From the NCBI RefSeq assembly GCF_003287495.1, contig NZ_PRLE01000001.1:1-64000 (forward strand): a stretch of DNA of 64,000 bases. The letters run 5' to 3'. Made by a program: the position numbers and the translations under genes. A model generated the notes under the pieces. It was not told where the DNA came from. It worked only from the letters and a program-made list of their open reading frames with translations, and did not search any database. This document shows, piece by piece, positions 23,982-33,723 of the stretch. The DNA is from Faecalibacterium prausnitzii (GTDB lineage: Bacteria; Bacillota; Clostridia; Oscillospirales; Ruminococcaceae). The first letter of the stretch is position 1, and the number at the start of each line of letters is the position of its first letter.

Positions 23982-24021
23982 AAAAAGAAAACCGCGCTGT
24001 TCAACACGAATCAGCGCGGTG
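23982..24021 (-). terminator. Terminator immediately after tRNA-Gly
   Basis: On the minus strand ACCGCGCTG and CAGCGCGGT form a nine-bp perfect stem followed by TTTCTTTTT. It begins three bases after the tRNA CCA end and closes 26 bases before the primosome operon start codon. Confidence 0.9.
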
Positions 24022-24024
24022 ATT

Positions 24025-24099
24025 GGAGCAGGATACGGGACTCGAACCCGCCGCCTACTGCTTGGGAAGCAGTCGCTCTACCGGATGAGCTAACCCTGC
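24025..24099 (-). tRNA. tRNA-Gly (CCC anticodon)
   Basis: The minus strand folds as a standard tRNA. Acceptor GCAGGGT pairs with ATCCTGC, the anticodon stem ACTGC/GCAGT carries the loop TTCCCAA with anticodon CCC, and the T loop is GTTCGAGTC. The CCA end is encoded (24027-24025). It has its own strong promoter at 24112-24140. Confidence 0.95.
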
Positions 24100-24111
24100 G
24101 AGTGCTTATTT

Positions 24112-24140
24112 AGTTTAGCAAAGCACAGCGGATTTGTCAA
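24112..24140 (-). promoter_or_regulatory. Promoter of tRNA-Gly
   Basis: On the minus strand a consensus TTGACA (24140-24135), 17 bases, TAAACT (24117-24112), ending 12 bases before the tRNA 5' end. Confidence 0.9.
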
Positions 24141-24178
24141 CTGTTTTTCTGCTCGATTTTTGTCAGCAGGAAAAACTC

Positions 24179-24207
24179 TTGCACTTTTGGGTGCAAACGG
24201 GTATGAT
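24179..24207 (+). promoter_or_regulatory. Promoter of the PHP phosphoesterase gene
   Basis: TTGCAC (24179-24184), 17 bases, TATGAT (24202-24207). Confidence 0.75.
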
Positions 24208-24260
24208 ATGGGGTGAACAAACGAACCAAATTTGTAGGCTTCTTTAAAGGAGTGGAAAAC

Positions 24261-25112
24261 ATGCCTGGCGATCTTCACAATCATTCAACCTGTTCGGATG
24301 GCTCGGTGCCCATCCACTGCCTGCCCCTTATGGCAGCACGGGTGGGGCTGGACACCATGGCTCTTTCGGACCACGATACCCTCCTCAGCGTCCAGTACTG
24401 CTATGACCATCCCACACAGGATGGCGTGCGGCTCATCCCGGCCACGGAGCTGACGGGCTACGACTACGAGCGCAGCCACCGGGTGCACCTGTTGGCGTTC
24501 TGGCCCGACCCGGAGAGCAAAGCCCTGCGGGAACACTGCGACATCATGCGCCAGCGCCGCAACGAGTGCTGCCTGCAGAGCGCTCGGGAGATCGAGGCGC
24601 TTTACCCGCAGTTCCGCACCGAGCAGGCGCTGGAGTATGCCAAGGACAGCGGCGTGCTCTACAAGAGCGGCATCATGCAGGCCCTGCATGAGCTGGGCCT
24701 GTGTGACGGGATCTATACCAGCCTGTACCACTATCTCTTCGGGTGGAACCCCCGGGGCATCGTGCTCCACTCGCCGGAATACCGCCCGGTGCGGGATGTA
24801 CTGGCTACGGCCAAAGCAGCCGGGGCAGTCGTCGTTTTTGCTCACCCGACGGTCTACCAGAGTATGCCGCTGGTGCGGGAGCTGGTCAAAGAGGGGATGA
24901 TCGATGGCATTGAGGTGGAGCACCCCCGCAACAGCCCGGAGGACAAAGCCGAGTGCGCCGCCCTCTGTGAACAGTACGGTCTCATCCACACCGGCGGCAG
25001 CGATTTCCACGGAGCCAACCACGGCCATCCAAACCCTGTGGGGGCCTGCATCACATCCGATGACCAGATAGCCCGCATTGAGGAGCTGGCCCATCAGAGA
25101 AAACAGCGATAA
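24261..25112 (+). CDS. PHP-domain phosphoesterase
   Basis: A 283-residue PHP protein: DLHNHSTCSDGS supplies the first metal ligands, ALSDHDT the next, and FAHPTVYQ and GGSDFHGANHG the last. This layout is that of the TrpH/RNase AM-like 3',5'-nucleotide phosphatases and 5'-3' exonucleases; the exact substrate is not evident. The start at 24261 has AAAGGAGTGGAAAAC in front. It is a single gene followed by repeat B. Confidence 0.86.
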   Translation: MPGDLHNHSTCSDGSVPIHCLPLMAARVGLDTMALSDHDTLLSVQYCYDHPTQDGVRLIPATELTGYDYERSHRVHLLAFWPDPESKALREHCDIMRQRRNECCLQSAREIEALYPQFRTEQALEYAKDSGVLYKSGIMQALHELGLCDGIYTSLYHYLFGWNPRGIVLHSPEYRPVRDVLATAKAAGAVVVFAHPTVYQSMPLVRELVKEGMIDGIEVEHPRNSPEDKAECAALCEQYGLIHTGGSDFHGANHGHPNPVGACITSDDQIARIEELAHQRKQR

Positions 25113-25146
25113 TCGCTCGGAGAGTTGACTGTTTCTGTGAGTGAGC

Positions 25147-25244
25147 GGGAGTTTGCCAAAGCAAGTGTCCGGAGGGTGGGGCCCGACTGCCGCAGGCAGT
25201 TGGGAGGGGGATGGAATGCCCCTCACTTGCGTGGCAAAGCTCCC
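25147..25244. repeat. Intergenic inverted-repeat element B
   Basis: The left arm GGGAGTTTGCCAAAGCAAGTG and the right arm CACTTGCGTGGCAAAGCTCCC pair with one or two slips. ACTGCC-GCA-GGCAGT forms an inner stem. It lies between two genes. Its sequence differs from element A, but the nested palindromic design is the same. Confidence 0.65.
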
Positions 25245-25272
25245 CGAACGAACCTGCTTTAAATGTCAGTTG

Positions 25273-25301
25273 TTGACCTTTTTAGCGGCTTATAGTATAC
25301 T
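25273..25301 (+). promoter_or_regulatory. Promoter of the TSCPD gene
   Basis: TTGACC (25273-25278), 17 bases, TATACT (25296-25301). Confidence 0.88.
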
Positions 25302-25366
25302 ACTTTGTAAACGACACCATGGCAGGGTCAAGCCATGTGGATTTGAAAAAGAGAGGATATTTTGCA

Positions 25367-25627
25367 ATGAGCAAATCGTTTAGCTTCCCCAACGTGGGCA
25401 CCTGTTCCAAGCAGACCAACATCGTCCTGAACGACGACCACACCATTGAGTCCATCGAGGTCGTTGGCGGCTGCAACGGCAACCTGAAAGGTATCAGCCG
25501 CCTGCTCAAGGGCATGAAAGCAGAAGACGCCATCGCCCGTATGGAGGGCACTACCTGCGGCCCCCGTCCCACCAGCTGCCCGGATCAGATTGCCAAGAAT
25601 CTGAAAAAGGCTCTGGCCGAGATGTGA
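25367..25627 (+). CDS. TSCPD domain protein
   Basis: An 86-residue protein with CSKQTNIVLNDDHTIESIEV, VGGCNGNLKGISRLLKGM and CGPRPTSCPDQIA, the free-standing TSCPD family (TIGR03905). The domain otherwise occurs at the C terminus of vitamin B12-dependent ribonucleotide reductases. The three conserved cysteines suggest metal or thiol chemistry; the role is unknown. The start is supported by GAGAGGATATTTTGCA. It is a single gene with promoter and terminator. Confidence 0.88.
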   Translation: MSKSFSFPNVGTCSKQTNIVLNDDHTIESIEVVGGCNGNLKGISRLLKGMKAEDAIARMEGTTCGPRPTSCPDQIAKNLKKALAEM

Positions 25628-25650
25628 TCTCAAATTTTCATCAATGGATA

Positions 25651-25686
25651 AACGCACGGTGCACCTGCTGCATGGTGCGTTTTTTG
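25651..25686 (+). terminator. Terminator after the TSCPD gene
   Basis: AACGCAC and GTGCGTT pair around a 17-base loop, followed by TTTTT. Confidence 0.85.
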
Positions 25687-25770
25687 CTGTTACGACAGGA
25701 ATGACTGATTTTTTCTCTGGAAATGGGGCTATACTTCTGCTGGATACCAAAATGGAGGCAGAGGGAGCAC

Positions 25771-28077
25771 ATGAGCATTTGGGAAGCATTCGGCAAGGGC
25801 AGATACAAAGGGTTCTCCCGGGAGGCGGGGCTGCTGCTGGACGAGGCGGTAGAGCTGGCCGGGGGGCTTGGCTGCAAAAAAGCGGATACTGGCCACCTGC
25901 TGCTGGCAATGCTCCAGACCGACCACGGCCCGGCGGCGAAGTTCCTGGCCGGGAAAAATATCTCGGAGCTGGCCGTCCGGCGTCAGCTGGGGGCCGACCG
26001 GGAGGGCCCGGCGCTGCATCTGGACCGCAAAGCGCTGGCGCCGGACCTCAAACGCGCCATGGATTACGCGCTCATCGGGGCACAGAATGCTCATCTGGCG
26101 AAAGCGGAACCGGAGCACCTGCTCTGCGCCATGTTGGAGGATACCGATTGCGCGGCCGGGGTGCTGCTGGCTTCCATGGGGGTCCAGCTTGCGGAGGCGG
26201 TGCGGGAATGCCGCCAGCTGTCCGGCCAGTTCATCCTGCCTCTGCAGCCTCGCGCGGCTTCGGCCATGCCGCGGGGCAGCCGCGCCAGCGATAAATACTG
26301 CCGTGACCTGACCCGCCGGGCGGCAGATGGGGAGCTGGACCCGGTGTTCTGCCGGGAAAAAGAGCTGGACCGGATGGTGGAGATCCTGTGCCGCCGCCAG
26401 AAAAATAACCCCTGCCTCGTGGGGGAGCCCGGCGTGGGGAAGACCGCGCTGGCAGAGGGGCTGGCCCAGCGCATTGCCAACAAAAATGTGCCCCGGATGC
26501 TGCAGGGGAGGCGGCTGCTGGCGCTGGATATGGCCAGCCTGGTGGCAGGCACCAAGTACCGGGGCGATTTTGAAGAGCGCTTTAAAAACCTGCTGGAGGA
26601 ACTTGTCCGGGATGGCAGCGCGATTCTGTTTGTGGACGAGTTCCACACCATCGTTGGGGCAGGAGCTGCCGAGGGAGCCATTGATGCGGCCAGCATCCTG
26701 AAACCGGTGCTGGCCCGGGGCGAGCTGCAGCTCATCGGGGCCACCACCAATCAGGAATTTCGCACCCATATCCAGAAAGACGCCGCCCTCGAACGCCGCT
26801 TTGGAAAGGTGCAGATCGAAGAGCCTACTCCGGAGCAGGCTGTTGGCATTCTGGAGGGGCTGGCACCCCGCTATGAGCGGTATCACAGTGTCAAGCTGCC
26901 GCCTGAGACCCTGCGGGAAGCCGTGGAGCTCTCCGTGCGGTATCTGCCGGGGCGCTGCCTGCCGGATAAGGCCATTGACCTTGTGGATGAGGCCTGCGCT
27001 GCCGCCCGCATCCGGGCAGAACGGGAGCACCAGCCCAGCCCGGTGCTTACCCGGGAAGAGGTGGCCCAGGTGGTGGCACGGGCCAGCGGCATCCCCGCCG
27101 AGCGGGTGGGCGAGAAAGAACGGGAGCGCCTTGCCCGGCTGGAAGCCCGACTCAATGAGGAGATCGTGGGCCAGCAGCGGGCTGTGGCCGCCGTGGCCGG
27201 AGCCATCCGCCGTAGCCGCACCGGGCTGGGGGAGCCGGGCCGCCCCATCGGAGCCATGCTGTTTCTGGGGCCCACCGGCGTGGGCAAAACAGCCCTTGCC
27301 AAGGCACTGGCTTCCAGCTGGTTCGGCAGCGAGAAAGCGCTCCTCAAGTTCGATATGTCAGAGTATCAGGAGCAGCACACCGTGGCCCGCCTGCTGGGCG
27401 CGCCTCCGGGCTATCTGGGCCACGACGAAGGCGGACAGCTGACCGAGGCCGTCCGCCGACGCCCCTACAGCGTCGTGCTGTTTGATGAGATCGAAAAGGC
27501 ACACCCGGATATCCAGAATATCCTGCTGCAATTGCTGGAAGATGGCCAGCTGACCGACTCCATGGGCCGCAAGGCGGATTTCCGGAATACCATCGTGCTG
27601 CTGACTTCCAACCTTGGTGCACGCTTTCTGGCCGGGCAGAGCGCGCCGCTGGGTTTTGCGGCGGGGAGTGAGGCAGCCTTTGAAAAGCAGTCGGAGCAGG
27701 CCGTGGCAGAGGCAAAAAAGTGGCTCCGCCCGGAGCTCATCGGGCGGCTGGATGAGATCATCGTGTTCCGCCCTCTGGGAGAAGACAGTCTGTGCACCAT
27801 TGCGGAAAAGCTGCTGGGCCAGCTGGAAACCCGTGCGGCCCGCAGCGGCTATCAGTTGACCCATACCGCCCGGGTAGGCCCGGCGCTGGCGGCAAAAGCC
27901 CGCTCACCCTACGGAGCGCGAGAGCTGCGGCGGCAGGTGGACCGGGCAGTAGAACAGGCCCTTGCCAACGAGATCGCCTCGGGGACAGCAGCTCCTGGCC
28001 AGCACTGGACGGCGGACTGTACCGCTGACGGCTGTGTAACTCTTCAGGAAACGGATCCCGTGAGTGCGGTTTTGTAA
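25771..28077 (+). CDS. Clp/Hsp100 ATPase, ClpC/ClpA-like without middle domain
   Basis: The 768-residue AAA+ unfoldase has an N-terminal Clp_N domain (about 1-150), a first ATPase domain with Walker A GEPGVGKT (218-225), and a second with Walker A GPTGVGKT (500-507). A ClpB D2-small domain ends the protein. LGF at 627-629 (QSAPLGFAAG) is at the position of the ClpP-docking loop, so it should work with ClpP. The coiled-coil middle domain of ClpC is missing: only about 45 residues separate the two ATPase domains. Start GAGGGAGCAC-ATG. clpP, mcsA, mcsB and ctsR are not adjacent. Confidence 0.9.
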   Translation: MSIWEAFGKGRYKGFSREAGLLLDEAVELAGGLGCKKADTGHLLLAMLQTDHGPAAKFLAGKNISELAVRRQLGADREGPALHLDRKALAPDLKRAMDYALIGAQNAHLAKAEPEHLLCAMLEDTDCAAGVLLASMGVQLAEAVRECRQLSGQFILPLQPRAASAMPRGSRASDKYCRDLTRRAADGELDPVFCREKELDRMVEILCRRQKNNPCLVGEPGVGKTALAEGLAQRIANKNVPRMLQGRRLLALDMASLVAGTKYRGDFEERFKNLLEELVRDGSAILFVDEFHTIVGAGAAEGAIDAASILKPVLARGELQLIGATTNQEFRTHIQKDAALERRFGKVQIEEPTPEQAVGILEGLAPRYERYHSVKLPPETLREAVELSVRYLPGRCLPDKAIDLVDEACAAARIRAEREHQPSPVLTREEVAQVVARASGIPAERVGEKERERLARLEARLNEEIVGQQRAVAAVAGAIRRSRTGLGEPGRPIGAMLFLGPTGVGKTALAKALASSWFGSEKALLKFDMSEYQEQHTVARLLGAPPGYLGHDEGGQLTEAVRRRPYSVVLFDEIEKAHPDIQNILLQLLEDGQLTDSMGRKADFRNTIVLLTSNLGARFLAGQSAPLGFAAGSEAAFEKQSEQAVAEAKKWLRPELIGRLDEIIVFRPLGEDSLCTIAEKLLGQLETRAARSGYQLTHTARVGPALAAKARSPYGARELRRQVDRAVEQALANEIASGTAAPGQHWTADCTADGCVTLQETDPVSAVL

Positions 28078-28087
28078 AGGCTGCCTC

Positions 28088-28116
28088 TTGCAATTGTGTG
28101 CGGTTTTGGCTATCAT
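28088..28116 (+). promoter_or_regulatory. Promoter of the lipid-kinase-like gene
   Basis: TTGCAA (28088-28093), 17 bases, TATCAT (28111-28116), 32 bases before the start codon. Confidence 0.75.
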
Positions 28117-28148
28117 AAAAGAAGCTTTTACGCACACAGGAGGAAGCC

Positions 28149-29147
28149 ATGCGTTATCTGTTTATCTTGAATCCTGCCGCTGGGAAGCAGGACTGTACCG
28201 TCCAGCTCATTCCGCAATTGCAGCAGGCTGCTGTCCGGGCAGGCATCCCGGTGGATGCGGTTGCCACCTGCAAAACAGAGTATGCAGGCCATGCCAAGGC
28301 ACTGGCTCGCGCCGCGGCGGAAGAGGCCGCGAAAGCAGGGGAGCAGCTGCACATCTGGACGGCAGGCGGCGATGGTACTCTGGTGGAGGCACTGACAGGC
28401 GTGCAGGGCTTTGCCAACGCCGCCGTGGGCTGCCTGCCCTACGGCAGCGGCAACGACTTCCTGCGCACCTACGGCACCCGGGAGGAGTTTACCGACCTCG
28501 ACGCCCAGCTGGCGGGCGGGGAAGTGACCATCGACACGATGCAGACCAATCTGGGCCTTTCCGCCACCATCTGCGCGGCGGGGCTGGACGCCCAGGTGGC
28601 CTATGGCATCCCGAAGTTTCGGCGTATCCCCCTGTGCGGCGGCGAGATGGCCTACGCTCTCTCCATTGTGGAGCAGCTCTGTGGGCAGATTGGCCGCAAG
28701 ATCGAGTATGATATCGACGGCGAAAAACTGACCGTCGATTGCCTCATGTGCGCGGTCTGCAATGGCAAGGCCTACGGCGGCGGTTTCCTTGCGGCCCCGG
28801 AGGCCGTCCCGGACGACGGTTGGATGGATGTCGTCATCATCCGCAAGGTGGGGCGGCTGACCATTGCAAAGCTGCTGGGGATGTATAAGCGGGGCGGGCA
28901 TTTCGTCCACGGCCAGCTCACCGAGCAGGCAAAGCCCTATTTCATCTACCGCCGGGCAAAACAGGTGGCCCTCCGCCCTGTGGATGGCCGCGGGCCCATC
29001 GTTGCCACCGCCGACGGTGAGTGCGCCCCCTGTGACCGGGTGGAGATCGCCCTCCACCCGCAGAGCGCCCGCATCCTGCTGCCCAAAGCAGCGTATGAGC
29101 GGTTCTGTGCTCAGAGAGAAAACGCTGCCTCGGCGGGAACGCGGTAA
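28149..29147 (+). CDS. Diacylglycerol kinase family protein
   Basis: The 332-residue protein begins with YLFILNPAAGKQ and has the nucleotide motif WTAGGDGTLVEAL (about residues 75-87), then LPYGSGNDFLRTYG. That is the DAGK catalytic fold of the DgkB/YegS/BmrU group. It likely phosphorylates diacylglycerol or a related lipid for membrane lipid recycling; substrate choice cannot be read from the sequence. Start ATG follows ACAGGAGGAAGCC. It is monocistronic with a strong terminator. Confidence 0.88.
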   Translation: MRYLFILNPAAGKQDCTVQLIPQLQQAAVRAGIPVDAVATCKTEYAGHAKALARAAAEEAAKAGEQLHIWTAGGDGTLVEALTGVQGFANAAVGCLPYGSGNDFLRTYGTREEFTDLDAQLAGGEVTIDTMQTNLGLSATICAAGLDAQVAYGIPKFRRIPLCGGEMAYALSIVEQLCGQIGRKIEYDIDGEKLTVDCLMCAVCNGKAYGGGFLAAPEAVPDDGWMDVVIIRKVGRLTIAKLLGMYKRGGHFVHGQLTEQAKPYFIYRRAKQVALRPVDGRGPIVATADGECAPCDRVEIALHPQSARILLPKAAYERFCAQRENAASAGTR

Positions 29148-29172
29148 AGCGTTCCGAACGAAAATAGAGAAC

Positions 29173-29224
29173 AGTCCCTGTCCTGCGGAAAAGAACTTTC
29201 TGCCAGGACGGGGACTGATTTTTT
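29173..29224 (+). terminator. Terminator after the lipid-kinase-like gene
   Basis: AGTCCCTGTCCTG pairs with CAGGACGGGGACT (one G-U type mismatch), followed by GATTTTTT. Confidence 0.9.
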
Positions 29225-29285
29225 ACGCTGAAAAGAAGCTTTTTGAGAGGACACAAAAACTTAACAAAAAAATGCCCCAAACTAC

Positions 29286-29314
29286 TTGATTTTTACCCCG
29301 GAGATGAGTACAAT
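29286..29314 (+). promoter_or_regulatory. Promoter of groES-groEL
   Basis: TTGATT (29286-29291), 17 bases, TACAAT (29309-29314), four bases before the CIRCE operator. Confidence 0.88.
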
Positions 29315-29318
29315 ACAC

Positions 29319-29345
29319 TTAGCACTCATAGAAATGGAGTGCTAA
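29319..29345 (+). promoter_or_regulatory. CIRCE operator (HrcA binding site)
   Basis: TTAGCACTC-N9-GAGTGCTAA, a perfect match to the CIRCE consensus, covering the likely start point of the groESL promoter. HrcA would repress here until heat or unfolded protein occupies GroEL. A lone half-site GAGTGCTAA recurs at 29376-29384. Confidence 0.97.
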
Positions 29346-29423
29346 AGAGCCGGACGACATGCAAAGAAGCGCCCGGAGTGCTAAATTGTTTTCATTATAT
29401 TTTACTATAGGAGGGCAAGAACT

Positions 29424-29711
29424 ATGAAGATCATTCCTCTTGCAGACCGCGTTGTTATCAAGACTGTTGAGGCCGAGGAGACCACCAAGAGCGGCATCAT
29501 CCTGACCGGTAGTGCCAAAGAGAAGCCCCAGGTGGCTGAGGTCGTTGCGGTTGGCCCCGGCGGCGTCGTGGATGGCAAGGAAGTCAAGATGACTGTCAAG
29601 GTGGGCGATAAGGTGCTCACCAGCAAGTACTCCGGTACTGAGGTCAAGGTGGACGGTGAGGAGTGCACCATCGTGCGCCAGGGCGATATCCTGGCCGTGG
29701 TGGAAGACTGA
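29424..29711 (+). CDS. groES: Co-chaperonin GroES
   Basis: A 95-residue Cpn10: KIIPLADRVVIKTVEAEETT at the start, the mobile loop TTKSGIILTGSAKEKPQ and GDKVLTSKYSGTEVK near the end. It forms the heptameric lid of GroEL. It is preceded by TATAGGAGGGCAAGAACT and stands 57 bases before groEL in a CIRCE-controlled operon. Confidence 0.98.
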   Translation: MKIIPLADRVVIKTVEAEETTKSGIILTGSAKEKPQVAEVVAVGPGGVVDGKEVKMTVKVGDKVLTSKYSGTEVKVDGEECTIVRQGDILAVVED

Positions 29712-29732
29712 GCAGTTTCCCCTCATCAATAA

Positions 29733-31409
<1,677 letters not shown>

Positions 31410-31455
31410 GGCGCAGTCGCTCCCTAAAACTGCAAATACGGTTAAGCGCACTTTT

Positions 31456-31489
31456 GAGGCGGAGTCTCTTCGGAGGCTCCGCCTCTTTT
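31456..31489 (+). terminator. Terminator of groES-groEL
   Basis: GAGGCGGAG (31456-31464) and CTCCGCCTC (31477-31485) pair perfectly and are followed by TTTTG. Confidence 0.92.
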
Positions 31490-31575
31490 GCGTCTTTCTT
31501 TAAGAGCTTGACGAATGCACCCTTTCTTTTTCGTCCATACTGTAACCGGATATGGAACGGGAGAGGGGGCTTTTG

Positions 31576-33174
31576 ATGTCGGGCCGTCGGGTGCTGGTGC
31601 TATATGGCTCACTGCTGCTTGGCTTTGCAGTGGTGCTGTGCAGGCTGTTCTGGCTTTGCTCCAACACGGCCTATGCAGCCCGGGCGGAAGCGCAGAGCAC
31701 AGCCACGCTAACGTTCCCGGCCCGGCGGGGCAATTTTTACGATTGCAATGGTCACCTGCTCACCGGGCTTGGAGAGCAGTGGCTGGCGCTTAGTCTGCCC
31801 GGGGAGGGAAGCTACACAAAACTTTACCCGTATGCCAGCAAGGCCGGTCAGGCAATGCTCTACCAGAAACGGAACGCCTCCCGGCCGTTTCTGGTGGAGG
31901 TGACGCGGGATGTCTCTGCAATGGGCGCGTGGTGCTATGCCGTCCCGCGCCGCTATGGGGATGCACCTTTGGCGTCGGCCCTGCTGGGCTATCTCGATGG
32001 CGAGGGGCACGGCGTCGCAGGGCTGGAGGCAGCGCTGGAGGATCTGCTCTCCGGCACCGGGGCACAGGACAAGTTGGTCTGTGCGGTCAACGCACAGGGA
32101 AAGCTCCGGAGCGGGACAGAGCCGGAGCTTGTAAAATCGGACAGCGGCGCAGTGGGGGTTCAACTGACTCTCTCCCGGTCCATCCAGCGCGCGGCAGAAG
32201 CCGTGGCGGTTCAGACGATGCAGAGCGGCTGCATTCTGGTACTGGATGCGGCCAGTGCAAAAGTGCGGGCCTGTGCCAGTACACCGGGCTTTGACCCGGA
32301 AAATGTCTCCGCCAGCCTGAATGCTCCGGACAGCCCGCTTGTGAACCGGGCATTTCAGGCCTATGCGGTGGGTTCTGTTTTCAAGCCGGTGTTGGCTGCC
32401 GCAGCGCTGGAAGCGGGGAAGATGGGCCTTGTGTGGGATTGCCCGGGCTATTGCGTTGTGGATGGGCAGGTGTTCCGCTGTGCCGGAGGTGTCCCTCACG
32501 GAGAAGTGGATCTGGCAGCCGCCCTGCAGAAAAGCTGCAACGGATATTTTATCCGGCTGGGGCAGGAGCTTGGCCCGGAGCGGGTGCGGGAAATGGCTGT
32601 CCGCCTCGGCTTTGGCCGGGCGCTGAATTTGGCAGACACCCTGAGCACGGCTGCCGGTCAGCTGCCGGAGGCGGAAACACTCACATCCAGCGGGGCTTTT
32701 GCCAATTTCTGCTTTGGGCAGGGGGAGCTGTTGGCTACACCGATCCAAATTGCCGCCATGATAAACACCATTGCGGCGGGCGGTATCTGGCGGGAGCCAC
32801 TCTTTCTGGAATGCACATTGGATGAAACGACCGGTGAACCGCTGACCGCACTGGCTCACCGCGGCGCCCGGCGGGTATTCTCTGCACAGACTGCACGGGC
32901 ATTGCGGGAGCTGCTGGCAAGTGTTGTCACGGAGGGCACGGGCCATGAGGCGGCCCCCACAGAGGGCAACGCCGCCGGGAAGACGGGCACCGCCCAGACC
33001 GGCCAGTTTGCGGCGGGGAAAGAGCTGAAAAATTACTGGTTTGCAGGCTTCTATCCGGCCCGGAACCCACGCTATACCATTGTGGTGCTGCAGGACGGCC
33101 AGACAGGCCTATCGCGGACCAGTGCGGCCGTCTTCGCGCGGGTGTGTGACGCTTTGGACGCTGCAGGGAAGTAA
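31576..33174 (+). CDS. Penicillin-binding protein, class B transpeptidase-like
   Basis: The 532-residue protein has one N-terminal membrane segment (VLVLYGSLLLGFAVVLCRLF), a short dimerisation region and a transpeptidase domain with SVFK (267-270), SCN (319-321) and KTG (468-470). This is the FtsI/PBP2/SpoVD superfamily. It cross-links peptidoglycan outside the membrane. It lacks PASTA repeats and is shorter than SpoVD (about 640), and no mra or division genes are adjacent. An elongation, division or spore role cannot be assigned. Start at 31576 after GAGAGGGGGCTTTTG; a start at 31552 is possible. Confidence 0.85.
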   Translation: MSGRRVLVLYGSLLLGFAVVLCRLFWLCSNTAYAARAEAQSTATLTFPARRGNFYDCNGHLLTGLGEQWLALSLPGEGSYTKLYPYASKAGQAMLYQKRNASRPFLVEVTRDVSAMGAWCYAVPRRYGDAPLASALLGYLDGEGHGVAGLEAALEDLLSGTGAQDKLVCAVNAQGKLRSGTEPELVKSDSGAVGVQLTLSRSIQRAAEAVAVQTMQSGCILVLDAASAKVRACASTPGFDPENVSASLNAPDSPLVNRAFQAYAVGSVFKPVLAAAALEAGKMGLVWDCPGYCVVDGQVFRCAGGVPHGEVDLAAALQKSCNGYFIRLGQELGPERVREMAVRLGFGRALNLADTLSTAAGQLPEAETLTSSGAFANFCFGQGELLATPIQIAAMINTIAAGGIWREPLFLECTLDETTGEPLTALAHRGARRVFSAQTARALRELLASVVTEGTGHEAAPTEGNAAGKTGTAQTGQFAAGKELKNYWFAGFYPARNPRYTIVVLQDGQTGLSRTSAAVFARVCDALDAAGK

Positions 33175-33187
33175 AATTCAATTTTGC

Positions 33188-33216
33188 TTGCAATTTCACA
33201 CGGAGTATGATACTAT
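33188..33216 (+). promoter_or_regulatory. Promoter of secG
   Basis: TTGCAA (33188-33193), 17 bases, TACTAT (33211-33216). Confidence 0.72.
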
Positions 33217-33275
33217 ATACTTGTATTTGTATGGTTGATCTTAAATTTTTGATAAATCAAAGGAGCGTTTCATCC

Positions 33276-33524
33276 ATGTCTGTCATTGAAATCGTCGGCG
33301 GCGTCATCCTGCTCATCGTTTCTGCCGCTATCGTGTTCCTCACTCTGATGCAGCACACCCATGGTCAGGGCCTGTCCGGCGCCATCAACGGGAGTGCCTA
33401 CGGCGCGAACAATGCTCGCCTGACCCCGGCCGACCAGATGCTGGCAAAGGTGACCCGCATTGCAGGCATCGTCTTCTTTGTGGTGGCGATCCTGGCCTGT
33501 GTGTTTGCAAGCCGTCAGGCCTGA
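33276..33524 (+). CDS. secG: Protein translocase subunit SecG
   Basis: An 82-residue protein with two membrane segments (IVGGVILLIVSAAIVFLTLM and IAGIVFFVVAILACVFAS) and the polar loop QHTHGQGLSGAINGSAYG, typical of SecG. It stimulates the SecYE channel. Start ATG follows CAAAGGAGCGTTTCATCC. The rnr gene lies downstream, the usual Firmicute neighbour, though a terminator separates them here. Confidence 0.93.
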   Translation: MSVIEIVGGVILLIVSAAIVFLTLMQHTHGQGLSGAINGSAYGANNARLTPADQMLAKVTRIAGIVFFVVAILACVFASRQA

Positions 33525-33535
33525 GCACGCGTATG

Positions 33536-33564
33536 CAGCCCCGTGTAGGACGGGGCTGTTTTTC
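33536..33564 (+). terminator. Terminator after secG
   Basis: CAGCCCC and GGGGCTG pair across a nine-base loop, followed by TTTTTC. The next 150 bases, before rnr, hold several GC-rich stems (GCCGCGGGCGGC, CGGGAGTGTGCCCG) but no RNA family I recognise. Confidence 0.88.
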
Positions 33565-33723
33565 TGCCCGGAAATCCCCAAAATCATTTGATGACTCGTT
33601 AGGAGAAGCTGCTGCCTCGGGAATGTGCCGCGGGCGGCAGGAGGGAAGTGCGGGAGTGTGCCCGCTGTGTGAAAAGGCTCGCAGCCCGGTGGAGGCAGAG
33701 CCGTTGGAAGTAAGGAGAAAATT

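Noticed and set aside
33565-33723. Structured small RNA (RNase P, SRP or tmRNA) between secG and rnr
   Set aside because: None of the conserved cores of these RNAs is present; the GC-rich stems are short and unremarkable.
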